Of a stretch of 64,000 nt of DNA, positions 21,833 to 34,261 are shown one piece after another. The stretch is from Klebsormidium nitens (lineage: Eukaryota; Streptophyta; Klebsormidiophyceae; Klebsormidiales; Klebsormidiaceae). A program made the translations under genes and the position numbers. A model generated the notes under the pieces. It saw only the letters and a list, made by a program, of their open reading frames with translations, ran no database searches and was not told the origin of the DNA. Position 1 is the first letter of the stretch. Every line of letters starts with the position of its first letter. The DNA lies in assembly GCA_000708835.1 (NCBI GenBank), contig DF237379.1:1-64000 (forward strand), read 5' to 3'.

Positions 21833-23762
21833 AGGTGACTCTTGTGCGACTTTTCTTTGCAATCATTGATTTAATCATTGCTGGGATTGCATCTCTTTAG
21901 AATAAGCTAATAAGATACAGCCAGGACTTGCGAAGTTGGGCATAAGGATCAGTAGTTGAACAGCAGGTCAGTTCAGGCACATGCAGCTTCGCAACAGTTT
22001 GCAATGGCTGGGAAGTCCCTCAACACCTACATAGCGGACTTCTAAACGTACTAAAGTACAGCCATTGTGTTCTCTGCAGGAGTGGTGACAGGCTAGATCA
22101 TGGCTAGCTAGATTCAAGCGGATAGTATGCCTCACAATGTAGAACGGTATGTATATATTTGAAGACAGTTTATCAGGCCATTGTCTTCATGTTTGATAAT
22201 TTGAGCGGCTGGTATTGAGGATTCGGGTGACATATAGGTTGGAGTCTATAGTAGACCTTAGGCCTACATCTAGAATAGGGCACATATATGCATCAGCCAG
22301 CATAGCGCGTGATCGAGGGGGCTCGTGAGGGAAGGCAATAAGGGTCTCTTGAATTGCAGTGCCAGTGCATTACTTTGCATGAGTGGAGCCTACAGTTCAT
22401 TGCTGAAGTAGCAGACTTCAGCAATTCGTCTTCGAAGTCACACAACCAACCGAACACACAGTAGCTGATTTTGTGTATCCAAAAAACGGGGCTTTGAATC
22501 TGGGATTGTCACAGACTGCTGTACAGCATGCGTTGCTAAGGTAAACTTCAAGGCCCAGCGTCTCAAGACCTTAGACGACTACTAGATTGCGATCGAAAGA
22601 ACCTTGCTGTTCACTTCTTCAGGGGGCATTACACTCATGAGCAAGCTTAAAAGATCAGCTATTAATTAGCTGAGATTGAAAGTGCTTGTTTCCTTGGCCG
22701 TATATTTTTCATCAAAATATGTGTCAGGGTGATTGATCATGCCATCTTTGCCTTTGTGAGCGTGTGGCAATCTGGGCCGGCCTCGATCGATTATGAACTT
22801 ACAATGGCAATTGTCCAGACTTACATATAGAACTTTCGATTCACTTCAATGGGTGACCGTCATGCACGTGCCAATGATGCATATGCAAGCGTTTATCATT
22901 TTAGCGCAACTAGATGATCAAGGTACTCATGTAGCGCCTAGCTGTCCACTGTGATCTTATAGGCCGAGTAGCCAGGGCGCGGCGGCAGGGCCATACATTA
23001 CTATACTTGCCGGCGCGCGGCTGGCATATGCAATATGCTGCACATGTTGTTTTATACGTACGTACGTACATTACGCCAGAGTATTCAATGTACCAGGCCC
23101 GGCCGCGCGGCCCTAGCTCGGGTCATTTGGTACCAGGTGCGTTCTGCTTTCTGTGGCGGTAATCGGACTCCCAGGCCGGTACCCGTCCGACAGGCGGCCG
23201 GTGGCGTTCCAAGTGAACTAGTAGACAAATTGCAATGGGCATCGATCCACGGCGGGCCGCGGCTAATCGAATGATCTCGGCCTGCCAGTTTGAGCATGTA
23301 TAACATCGTTTTTGGGAGCCACAAGCAGGCTAGAGTTCCAATAGCCGGGCTGACTTTGAGCTGAGCTTTAGCGGAATCGTTACACTAAGCTGGCGCATTA
23401 CCCCTTTTTTATTACGGCAAATTCCCTGTATATATGTATGCCATGATGTGGCCAGTGCCGCATGATAACCAGCATGGCATGCAATTAAGCGGAGCAAGGT
23501 CTCAGGTACGAATACCGTGTTCTTCTCTGGCTTTTTCTGCAACAATGTGAGCGGCGCCGGAAATCGACTCAATCGAGGCAGTCCACACACCTGACCTGAA
23601 CAGATGCGCACAGAAGCAATCCCCCTTAAATCAGACTAGAAGTCGGACATGTATGTGACACAGGACTTTCACAACCAATATATGTTGGAGTAGACAGCCA
23701 GTTACCCATTTGAAAAGCATCTGTCTGGAGCACAGATCCCTTCGCTTTCCGCTGGGAATCTA
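21833..23762. other. Intergenic region; no gene seen
   Basis: AT-richer sequence with no coding signal that I can support on either strand. Small palindromic stretches occur: cgtacgtacgtac near 23055 and ggcccggccgcgcggcc near 23097. It contains the 3' flanks of the small gene at 21.4 kb and of the coiled-coil gene. Confidence 0.4.
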
Positions 23763-26700
23763 CTAGACCCAAACCTTGATAGACCGATTATACCGTGGTC
23801 GCATCGGCGGCGCGGAGCTCGCGCGACTGGTGCGCCGTTCTGCCGTCCTGTACACGTAGGGCGACGAGGCCCTTCTGAACGGCAGTTTCGCGCTCGAATT
23901 GGCGCCGTCCGATTGGGCACGTGCCTCTGCAAAGTATCCGCCTAAGTCCTCCACTTTCGCAGGGAACCCAGGAAGCGGGCGCCCGTCCATGAGCACCCGG
24001 AGGCCGACCGGAATTCCGCTGAGAGCGGCGGCGGAGTCGGCCTGGCTTGAGCGCCGAGAGGAGAGCCGGCTGTGCGTGGGGGCGGAGTCCGCCCGGCTCT
24101 GCCTGCCAGACGGGATTCCGCCATGGGTCGCAACGGAATCCGTCCTGCTCGGACGCCGAGAAGAAGCCCGGCTTCCATAAGGTGACGGAAGGCGACTCTC
24201 GTGTCTTCCCTGTCCGTAGGCGTTTGCGGAGATTGCCCTTTGGCTGCTCGCATTTGGCGGAACTCCACGACTAGACGCCGGTCCACCTCTTTCCCATTTT
24301 GAGAATCGGGTGTCCGCACCTGGCTGGCCCTGGATCGAGCTGGGGCCCCGTTCTGGAACCTCATCCAGCGTCTCCCTCCGTCCGCCCGCGTTTTCCCGGC
24401 CGTCATTCTGCCGCTGGCCGGAGTCACTGCCCTCGCTTCTTAGATTCAAGTCGCTTCGCCTTTGGCCGTTTTGGGGAGCTTCGTCTGACGAGTGTCGCAA
24501 CGAAGAATGCCCGTAAGGAACCGCCTGCTCCTCAGCGCCGACCCACCGTCTTTGTGAGTTTCGGGCGACCATGCCCTGCCGCTGCCCAGGGCCAAGGTCG
24601 CTCCAGGGTTCCGGCCACGTGCCAACCCGGCCGTTGGCCTCGTTTCTGGGGGGAATTGTAGTAGGGGCGTCGGACGGGGGCTTTGCTTCGTCTACGGACG
24701 GTCGTGGTCGTCCGACGGACGGCGCCACCCCTGAGCGGGGGCTCAGGTTGGCAGGAGATTCGCCCCCCTGGAGCTGCAGAAGCGTGGTCGCACAAAAGCT
24801 TAGCCTCAGACTTCGACCTAAAGGTTTGCTTCCAAGACTTTAGTATCTGGAGTGCGAAGCGCACAGCTTTCGCACTTAGGAAATATCGTCAATGGAAGCT
24901 GCATCGGGCAGCCTGCAAGTGGGACTCTCGAGTGCCCTTAGCACCGCGCCCTTGTCCGGGACCCATTTCCACAAGAACAAAATTAAAGAAAGGACATCTC
25001 TCCCGCAACCGGCACGTAAAAGAGAAGCAGAAGAGCAAAACCATTTCAAACTCTTTGCCGGTGTTAAGAGCCACTTGACATCTTTTGATCTACTTAGACG
25101 GATCTTCAATATCTCAAGTGTAAGGCATCCATTGTCAGGATTAGTTCCGCAACAAAAAGGGCTGATTGAAGGAGTTCAGAAGCAAAGACGGAACAGTAAA
25201 CCGACGCCCGTGTGTTTTTCGCTGACCCCGCCAGGTGTTTTTGGCACAGGGACCCAAACCCCCCTGCGCGAAATTTTATCGCCGAGAGGTTGAAAGCATC
25301 AAGCAAGCACCATGTACCCACGAACAGAACGAATCAGCCAGCTGTCGCAGGTACTTCCCGGTCAGGGTGGCAGTGTAATCCTTCAGAACTCCATTTTCAA
25401 GCACGCAAATGCACACCAAACAAAAATTCACAGCGAGGAGAGAACCCAACAAAGAACATTTCATTAAGGCCGAGAAGAAATGTAACGAAGAGCGCACCAT
25501 GTACTCGTGCATGGCCTGTTGGCGCGCCAGCTGTCGCAAGTACTTCCCCTTGAGGTGCTTGTAGCGGCCCCGCTGCTCGGTCAGCCGCGCGGCCGCCTCC
25601 GCCAGTTGCGCCTGGAGCGCCGCGATCTCCGCAGCCTGCGATTCTATGCGGCCTTCCGCATCGGGACTGAAGACCGGGCCCTGGGAGCTCGCAATCTGCA
25701 GTACGTTCGCAGGCTTAAGTGTTAGATAGTCTTGGTGGCCACTTTCTTGAGAACGAGGAAACGAGGATAAGGGGAGAGGCAGGGTCAATTGGACAAACGC
25801 GTTTATATCCGGCTCTCGGCATCAGGACGAGAGAGCGGGCCCTGGGAGCTCGCAATCTGCAAACAGTCAGCGGACGACAATTCTGTCAGCAAACCTTTGT
25901 GGCCAGGTGCATAGGTCTGGGGTACAGACGACACAGGAGAAAGAGGTGACGAGGACAAAAGCCGGCTAATGGCTTCGAGGTGAGCTCTGGGGCTCGCAAA
26001 GCGCAGACAGTTAGTGGATAATGCTCTGCAATCCAGCGGGTTTTGTGGCTGCACCCGAGGCAAGACGAGAAGGAAACAGGACTGGAGGCGGCTTAGCACG
26101 CTCGAATCTAGGCAAGCCTTGGCGTCTTAGGGTGGAGATTGAAGTAACTGGCGTTCTGCAGTCAGTGTTAGCCCATAAACAACCGCACCTTGTCCAGAAG
26201 CTTGGACCTGTCGTCCTCCAGCACTTTGACCCGCAACTGAAGCTCCCGGTTGGACTCCCGTAACTCCGCCACCTGGACGGGTAAGTCACAACACAAATAA
26301 GGTGAGGTTGTTTATGGGACCCAGCCAGAGCAAGAAGGTAAGTCACAACACGAATAAGGTGAGGTTGTTTATAGGACCCAGCCAGAGCAAGAAAGAAAAC
26401 AAGGGTTTACCATAACAAATTAGCGGTTTTGAAAAGGACAAAGGGCGGAGAGAGGCTCATACACGCCCCTAACGTTTCCAAGCGTTGTTCTGCCAGAGGT
26501 AATCTGTCAAGGTCCGCTAAGACGCCTGTGATGAACTACCAGAGGAGCGCAAAGGCTGGGCCAGGAGTTCTGTACGCTTCGCTCGGCAAGATTTCATCTG
26601 TAATGATGGGGAGAGGAGCGGGAAAGGATTCTATTTCAGAAGGTTCTACATCTACTCCACGCAAGAAAAATGCTCGACTTACAGAAGGCTCATCGAAAAG

Positions 26701-29700
26701 CAAAGTGTCTAGCAGAACTTTTCCGCTGCGCTGAATCCTGAGCCAGCCATAAGCCCTCACCTTCAAGCGCAGAGACGCGTTGTCCTCGACGAGCTTCGCC
26801 TCGTCATGTGACGCCCTCTGACTAGCTTGCGCTGCCGAAACAGCGCCCACCAAGCCCTGTTTGCTAGGCGTCCCCTCCTCCCCAGTCGGACGCTTATCGC
26901 TCCACACCCGCGCCTGTCCGGAGTCCGAACTCTGCCGCTCCCCGGGACTTAACCGGGCGCTTTCATACGGCGGCGGAACCGTTGACCCTGCGTTCTGCCC
27001 CGCTAACCCGTCATTAACCGCCCCAGCTAACGCCCCAACCGACTCCCCGACCGTAGTTCCAGTGTGCATTCCCACAGTTTCAGATTCTCTCGTCGCTTCC
27101 CTGCTTCCGAAAGGTGCCGTCCCAATCCTTTCGCTCGTTGAACTGAATCCTCCGTGCTCGACGCTAATTGTCCTTTCTTCCCCAAAAGGCCCCTGCCTTT
27201 CTTCCAGCAAGCGGACCTTTTCTCTCAGTCTTGCAATCTCCGCCTCGAGCGTCCGCCGAACGCTTTCCGCCTGACGCCCGTTTCCGGACGGCGCCGCCTG
27301 CACGCCCGTCCGAACTCGTTCTTCCGTCCCACTTCCTGCGTGCTTACCCAAGACGTTAGCCCCTGGCCCCTCCATTTCCGAGCGTCTCTCGTTCTTATGG
27401 ACTTGAACCCCTCGTGGCTGATCAAACCCCCGCGCATCTTCGGACACCTCCGGACCGTCACTCTCTCTCCGTCCGTCCGACAACACCCGTTCCTCAGACC
27501 CCTCCAACGATCTCTCCGACCCGTCACTCGCCGCAACCGTTCCTTCCGACTCAAAATTCCGTTCCTTATTTGCCTCCGCTTCTCTCTCCGTTGACCTTTC
27601 CCAGCGAGCGCTTTCTTCTCCCGCCATACTGTACTGCTCCAGGATATCCTGAACCTCTGCGATCATCTTCTCCTTCTGAACCGCGTCCCAATCCCCCTCC
27701 GATTTTCCCCCCACCTCTAGTTCCAAACGCTCCACCTTCTGCGTCAAAGCATCTACCTGCTCCTGTTTGGCCCTCAGGAGAAAGTCGCCTTGACTTCCTA
27801 TCACCTCCATGCCCGCATGGCTCCTCGCCAGCTCTAGTTGCAACAACTCCTTCTCATCTAGTAGCTTCTTTACAGTGCCTTCCAACTCCCCTACCTTCTC
27901 CTCTTGCTCGTTCAACAAAACCGTCAACCGCTGAACCTCCGCCCCCCGCGCCTGGGATTCATCGACCAGTCTGCGCGTATCTTCATTCAGCGCCTGTGCA
28001 AAACTCTCTCTCTCGTCAATCAACTCCAGCACTTTTCCGTTCAACCGCTCAACCCTGGTCTCTTCCCTCCTCATCGCGTGCTCTGTCTCCGCTTCTCGCG
28101 CCTTTGCTTGGTCTTCGAACCGCCTCTTCTCTCCCCGCAGTTTGTCATTCTCAATCCACAACCCTCTCACCGATTCGCTCCCCCGCTCTCCACATTCCGG
28201 ACACTCTTCGATCCCTTCTGACGTTTTAGCTCCTGACTGTCCCACCTCTACCCGCTTCTCGAACCCTCTCTTATTTCTCCCGAATTCTTCTCCGCCCCTT
28301 TCGGACGGCCCCTCACTCTTGTCTGTCGCTCGCAACCGCTGTCGAACGCTTTCGGACAGCTCTCTCTCGTTCCACAGCTGCTGCTTAAGCTCCCGCACTT
28401 CGTTCTCCAGCCGTCCGATCACTTCGTCCCCTGTCCGGACTCCATTCTCCAGCCGTCCGATCGTTTCCTCCTGCGTCCGAAGGGTCCGAACTGCGGTTTC
28501 GAGCCGTTCGATCGTGTCGTCCCGCGTCCGCACTTCGTTTTCTAGCTGTTCCATCGTCTCCGTCCGCGTCCGAACCTCGTTCTCCAGCCGTCCGATTGTA
28601 TCTTCTCGCGTCCGAAGCGTACGAGCCCTCTCCTCCGTCCGATTTCGGTATTCAGCGTCCTCCCGAGCCCGTTCCGCAGCTGCCACGTGCATGTGCTCCG
28701 CAAGACCCGCTAACTCTTCCTGGATCTCCGCCTTGTAATGCGCCAGACTTGACTCTTGCTCGCGCAATCGGGACTCGAGGTCTGCGACCTGTAAGCAGGA
28801 GAGAAGAAGGTTACTTGCTTTTCTAGCCAGCTTTCATCTTCCCGTGATTTCTCTTTGTTTGAAATGGTCAATTCCGCTGGGAAATGCCGGCAGGCCAGTG
28901 AACAGTCGGAATTGTGCAGAAAAGATGACCTCGACAAGTAGCCTGCCTTACCGTACGAGGACGAGAAGTAACCAGGCTTGTTGTTGCAGCGACCAGAGGA
29001 AGATCCTTTATGCTACGAAGGGCCAGAGAACGGTGCTGCCTTAAAGAGGTCTGTGCGCTAATCCGTCAGCTACTCTGCGTCCTTCGTCAAGCAGAGAGAC
29101 CGTTGCTTTCAGCCTGCCAGGATTCTCCTGCTTTCTCCGTTGAGCAAAGCAGCGAAACGAAGAAGCAAATGAAGCGTAAGAGCACATCCTCTTTCCTACG
29201 GAACTCAGAACGGGACAGACGTTCCTCTTCGAGCAACTCCCCGATCGTCCCTACTCATTGTCGTGATGATGACGCCCGTTACAAGAAAGGGTATCCGTCC
29301 CACCCGTTTCATGTAGTCCACCTTTACTCTTTCCAAATCCACCACCTGCGCTCGAAGCCCCCGTGCATCTTCAACCGCCTTCCCTTTCTCCACTCTCACC
29401 CCTTCCAACGCTTTCAATTCCACTAGGAGCACCCTTTCTCTCGCCAACGCTTCGTCTCTCTCCCTTTTCACCCCTTCCAACTCCCTCTTTTCCGCCACCA
29501 AATTGCCAATCTTCTCTAGTGCATGATCCCGCTCCGCAACCAAATTTTCAAAGTGCGCATGCCATTCTTCCAGCTCTCGACTCATTTGAGCCGTCCGTTC
29601 CTCCAGCCGCCTGCCCATCTCAGCCGTCCGTTCCTCCAGCTCGCGGCCCATCTCAGCCGTCCGTTCCATCGCCTCTTCGACCTCGTCTGCTTCCCGCTCA

Positions 29701-32700
29701 AACTCGCGCATCACCGCCCGACAGCTTTTTGAAACCTCCTCGGAACTCTTTCCCTTCCCTCTCCCCGCTCTCAATCCTTCCCCGCCTGGCAGAGCTCGGC
29801 TGACGTCATCTTGACTCTCAACGTTGGAGGCTTTCAGAGTCCGGAGACGGGTCCGCTGGAGTTCGAACGTCCGTTCAAGCAGCCTGTCGGACAGCTCCCT
29901 GAGAGATTCGGACAACGATTCGACACGTGCCTCGGCGGCGTGAAACTCGTTCCGGCGCTTCTCATGGTCCGCGTCTAGTTGCTCCTGGAGGCGCTCCCGC
30001 TCCATCTGCAAGAGGTCGTCATGATGACGTCAGCGCGGTCGGAGCTCACTCCCGTACTTCACGACCCTGTGCAAAGTGCGTCCAGTCGACTGGAGCAGCA
30101 CGTTGCTCGTGTCCTAGTGCACCTAGAGGCACTCCCATTCCATCTGCAACAAGTGTTGTCAGGCCGACGTCAGCAACGTCGTCTCACTTCCAGAGGTTCG
30201 ATCTAGCTCTACCAGTGACAACACAACGATTACGGCTTCTTGTCATCGAACTAGAACGTATTGCCGATGTTCGTTCCTTGGTCGTCGAGAAGAGCAGGTT
30301 GATCATGTTCCTGTGTGTGCAGGTGTTGCAAGGCTTCTGATTTATTGGTTTGCATTGCGGTTAGTCCCAACCGTACCTGGTGCGCTTGCTCCCGCCCCCG
30401 CAGCCCCTCGATCTTCTGCGCACCCTGACCATTTGCTTCTTTCAAAAAGTCGACGACTCCTACACCCCTGGTCAAAGCGCTCAATGTGATGACTAGCTTT
30501 ATCGCTAAGTTGACCCTTCTTAACCTCCTGGTCAAACGGCTTGACACATGGTCTGCTTTCAAGAACACCTGGTGAGCCAGCTGAGCCGCCCGCAGCTCCT
30601 CATTCCCCCGCTGCATCTCCACCATCTGCTACGCAAACGCTGACAGCCTGCTTCCTATTCTTTTGGGTTCAGGAGTGACAGCGTGGTTAGGTCTTACACA
30701 CTGCGCCAGCTGTCCCGCCTGCAGCCCCTCGTTTCTCCGCTGCACCCCAACCATCTGCTTCACAAAGGCGCACAGCCTGCTTCCTGTTTTTCTGTGTTAA
30801 GGATTGACAGCATGGTTAGCGTCCAAACCTACCTGATGAGCTTTCTCCCGCCCCCGCAGCTCCTCGTTCTCCCGCTGCACGCCGACCATCTGCTTCACAT
30901 ATGCCGACAGCCGCGCCTCGTACGCGGCTGCCGCACGGACTTCCCGCTCGCTCTGCTGGTTCCGCAGGGCCTCGACTTGCTCCAAAGCCCTCCTCACCTG
31001 CAGGCACATCAAACTGCTTTAAATCCAAAAAAGAGAACGAGGCTTGCCAGATTGGGTTGGAATTTAGCCGAGATTGGTTTCGCAGAGGACCGCGGCCTTA
31101 TCCAATCGCCAAAGTATTACTGCCAGCCTCCTGTGGACAGCAATCTCATCGTTACTTATGCTGGTCGATCGAATTTGAAAGTTCCGGTAGGCAAAGCACG
31201 TGTATCCCGCCCTGCAACTTCAAAGTCACCGTCCCCATACGTCCACTTGAACCCGCTATCTTGTTCTTAAGCACCAGATCTCTGGTATTTGACCTTGCCA
31301 CCAGAAAAAAAAGCTCACCTGCTGCTGCAGCTCTTCGCACTGGGTCCGGTATGCCGCCTCCCGCACCCGCAACTCTTCCACAGTCGAGACGCGCCTTCCC
31401 GGTTCGGACCCGTCAGCGTCCGAACGGTCTGAATGATCCAAATCGTCCAACGGACCCGCCTCGTGAACAGCGCCCAAATCCGGTGCCGACGACGATGCAC
31501 GTCGTCCTGGCGTTTTTTTGGACGATTCAGCGGACGGGCGTAAACCGTCGGCTCCGCTGACCGACTCCGTTGCAGAAGTCCCTGAAGATTCAGAGTCCCC
31601 GTCCTCATTCCCTCGCGAGTCCGCCGCTTTTGCTTCTGGCGATCCTCGGACGCTGCTTTTGCTGGTTCGGACCCCAACTTCTCTCATAGAAATACTCTCT
31701 TCACCCTTTTGGACGACCCTTCCACCTGATCGGACACTCTCTTCATCTGTCCGGACTCCTTGTTTGCATAATCGGACGCCCTCTTCTCGTGTTCGGCGGC
31801 CCGCAGACTCTCCCGCCGACTCGTCCTCCGTTCGCACCTCATTCCCCCACAAAAACCCCCACCCCTCATCCCACCGATCCCCATTCACACCATCCTTCTC
31901 CCTCAGCCTCCGGACAGACTCTTCCACAATCGCCGACAGCGCCTCGATCTGCGCGCTCGCAATCGCCGCCGCCTCGGCGCCCTTTCTCTCCACCTCTAGT
32001 TTCTCTTCCCGGGTCACCTGGAGCTCCAGCTCCAGCCGCGCCACCGTTTCCAGCGCCGCTCGCTCGCCTTCCATTACCGCCGTCAACAGCAGCTTCGCCT
32101 CCTCTAGTTGCTCCGCCTTCACCTGGGCCACCTCTTCCCAGCTACCAGGGCTCCGCGGTCTCAAATCCTCTGAAAAAGTCGCATCGTCCAAGACTTCCGA
32201 CGCTTTGCCCGAGCCCGTGACACCTGCATTTTGCGGCTCCGCAGCAGCTGTTCGTTCTGCTGGCATCTCCCCGTTGCTGACCGCCCCACTCTTGTCGGTT
32301 CCGCTGTTCGATAGGACTCTATTCAGAGCCACAAAAGCTTCGTCTTCTGAAACCGTTGGCGCTTTCTGAGAGCGCCGCCGCAGAGGCGTGCTGTCCTGCG
32401 AGTTCGACTCACTCTCCGTTTCCCAATCGCTCGTGTCCGATTCCGTCCGATTACTCTCTCTTCCTGCCCGGCCCACTTTCGGATGCCTTCCGAAAGTTGG
32501 TTCCCCGAAGTCTGCAGAAAGCAACGGCCCGCACTCCCGCAACTTCTGGACGGTTTCCTGTTCGCGCTCGATGCTCAGGGCCAGCTCCGCTTCGAGTGCC
32601 CTGATTCTGCCCCCTGTTTCTCGCGCAAGCAGAGAATTGTTTTCCGCAGACGACGCTTCACTGGACGCCAGCGGAGCCTGGGAAAAGAGTGCGCACGATG

Positions 32701-33862
32701 GGTTACGCTAGGCGATGTAAGAAGGACACTGATCGTATAAAAGTTCGGCAGCACAGGGAAGGTGTCCTACTACTGACAAGGGCGTATAATAGTAGGGGGC
32801 TTCAAGCAGCCAATTTCAGCTGTCTCGGGCTGAAGTAACAACAACTGGAAGAATCACAGGCATGTCAAGGCTGGCAAACCTCGCTCAAGAGGAACACTGC
32901 TTTGTGAGAAGGGTAAAGCAGCGCTGGAATTCCTACAGAAAACGTTCTTTATTCCCAGGAGACCACTGTAGAGGCACAAGTCTCCAACATCAAAAGCAAT
33001 TGATAAAAGGTTTGCAGGTGCTTTCACTGATAGTGCGCCTCGATCAGTCAGCTCCGAAGATACCCTCCCTCAAGAAGTGCAGCCTGCACTGCGTGTGGCC
33101 GTTGTATCTAACCGAACCCACATAATCCGTCGACATGGATCAGAACTCAAACTCTAGTTAGCGAGTGGTGACTCCGATCGAGTCCCCAAAGCATCAGTAC
33201 TTTGACAATAGTACTTTGAATTACGCAAACCAGACTCCAAACGATCAGAAGCATCTGACTTGCTGAATCTCTCGTTTCATCTCCGCCGACATGATTATAA
33301 TCACTCGTTTCTTCTCCGCCGAGATGTAATCATGAGTCTTGCTGACCATTACATGAAGGTTTTCGATTCAGCTTACCTGACCACTGTCGTCATTCAGCGT
33401 CCTTCGAACAGAGCCCTCGTCCTCCGCTGACTGCTCGTAAGAGGTGGTCGTCGGCGCTACTCGGCCTGCTCTCTCATCTTCTCTCGCCTCCAGTTCGGCG
33501 ATGCGCAGCTGCGACCGCCGCTGATGCTGCCAGCCCCGCTCTTGCACTCCATCCACCTAAAGAAGTATTCGGCGAGTTGCAACAAGAACAAAGAAGGCAA
33601 GGCTGCTCAATGGTGACTTCTAATGGAACAGCCTTCATCTTTTCGCTCTGCGGCTCAGGTAACAACCTAAGAAAACCAGATGTTTAGACTGTATCTGTTA
33701 GGAAGTGTTGGAAAAAAGGTTTACATCAAAATGAGGGAACTTCGTGGGCTGCAATCCTCTCGTCTGAGTAGGACTAGGGAGGATCGGAGGGCTACTCACC
33801 ATGCGAGATGATAGTGCGGTCTTTGTCAAAATGGGTTCACTGGAGCCATGAGCTGAGACCAT
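23763..33862 (-). CDS. Long coiled-coil protein, about 1930 residues
   Basis: Not recognised as a named family. Nine exons on the minus strand: 33862-33800, 33556-33377, 32677-31319, 30997-30833, 30005-29304, 28788-26761, 26272-26189, 25695-25498 and 24773-23763. Every exon is a multiple of three and every intron is phase 0. The start is ATG at 33862; the stop is TAG at 23765-23763. Most of the protein is Glu/Arg/Leu heptad coiled coil. Exon 5 has 11-residue repeats (ERTAEMGRELE type, three copies) and exon 6 has 14-residue repeats (RTREDTIGRLENEV type, about five copies). Exon 3 has Ser/Glu-rich, probably disordered parts. The last exon is Ser/Arg-rich with three 17-residue repeats (SGRQSRADSAPTHSRLS type). 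A structural or scaffold role is inference. Exon 5's donor (CGG|GTGGGA) is the least certain boundary. An extra upstream non-coding exon is likely, since an acceptor lies just before the ATG exon. Confidence 0.78.
25338..26010 (-). pseudogene. Decayed copies of exon 8 of the coiled-coil gene
   Basis: The working exon 8 (25695-25498) has relatives on both sides. At 25851-25802 a copy of its first part, with the same acceptor context (ttgcag then ATTGCGAGC), runs into a stop after about 17 codons. Near 25996 lies a more decayed copy of the acceptor and first codons. At 25338-25372 the GKYLRQLA segment is repeated downstream. Spacings are about 145, 160 and 190 bp. These look like small tandem duplications of exon plus intron edge, not retrocopies. 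Confidence 0.7.
26281..26394. repeat. 57-bp direct repeat, two copies, beside a splice acceptor
   Basis: Copies at 26281-26337 and 26338-26394 differ at only a few bases. On the coding (minus) strand the pair forms the last part of intron 6, ending about ten bases before the exon 7 acceptor at 26273. The repeat is recent, given its near identity. Confidence 0.92.
30103..30142 (-). pseudogene. Decayed copy of the start of exon 5
   Basis: About 139 bp upstream (in gene sense) of the acceptor and first codons of exon 5 lies a copy with acceptor ttgttgcag followed by ATGGAATGGGAGTGCCTC and then an in-frame TAG. The functional exon reads ATGGAGCGGGAGCGCCTC at the same place. Inclusion in mRNA would truncate the protein. 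Confidence 0.65.
30376..30775 (-). pseudogene. Three decayed copies of exon 4 of the coiled-coil gene
   Basis: The 3' half of exon 4 (coding KQMVGVQRENEELRG... then AHQ at the donor) is repeated inside the following intron. The matching plus-strand landmark accatctgctt starts at 30885 in the exon and at 30750, 30621 and (as accatttgctt) 30428 in the copies, so the first three are about 130-135 bp apart. Copies at 30621 and 30428 keep a CAG|GT donor; the one at 30750 has a damaged donor. The neighbouring intron sequence (gcctgcttcct to ggttag) is duplicated with the first two. These are partial exon-plus-intron tandem duplications. Confidence 0.72.
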
Positions 33863-34160
33863 GCTATAACGGCCTGAGTTTTGAGAAGCAGAGGTGAAAA
33901 AAGGAAGGGGGCCCTAAAGAGCTTGCCTTTTACCCCCAAGTTAGCCCCCGGAGTTTACCCCCCAAGACCCTAATACACTCCACTATGATGTTCAACAATC
34001 TTCATTCAGAGCTTAAAGTGTAAGGGCAGCGGGTTCCAAATCATCCGAAAGAATTCCCCATCAGGATCACTTCCCACCAGACTCTCGGTCTCCTAAAACT
34101 CAGGAATTCATGAATTGATTTATTTAGGAACAAACAAGTTTCCAAAACCTTTGGACTCAC
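33863..34160. other. Upstream region of the coiled-coil gene
   Basis: Contains a plausible splice acceptor just before the first coding exon (near 33870, cttctcaaaactcag on the minus strand), suggesting a 5' untranslated exon further upstream. No promoter element could be assigned. Confidence 0.35.
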
Positions 34161-34261
34161 CTCCGCTTCTGTTATCAGTGACTCTACTAGCTCGCGGTAT
34201 GCCCTGCCACTGGCATCGCGGGGTCCTCTCAGAGCCGCAGCAAGGGCCTCGCCTGACATCA
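34161..34261 (-). pseudogene. Exon fragment related to the helix-hairpin-helix gene
   Basis: Codes for about 33 residues (MSGEALAAALRGPRDASGRA and on) that match the end of exon 2 of the gene at 40.8-43.5 kb at about half of positions. The match stops at the same place, where both have a GT donor (GAG|GTGAGTCC here). Upstream, the similarity ends abruptly at a TGA codon. It is therefore a truncated exon copy that has kept its splice donor. It could be a dead fragment or have been adopted as a 5' exon of the coiled-coil gene, whose introns are also phase 0. Confidence 0.6.

Noticed and set aside
27414-28229. Long plus-strand Pro/Ser-rich open frame
   Set aside because: It is the antisense shadow of the large coiled-coil exon on the minus strand; Glu/Arg codons read backwards give Pro/Ser.
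31518-32369. Long plus-strand Ser/Thr-rich open frame
   Set aside because: It lies wholly within exon 3 of the coiled-coil gene on the other strand and has no domain or start context of its own.
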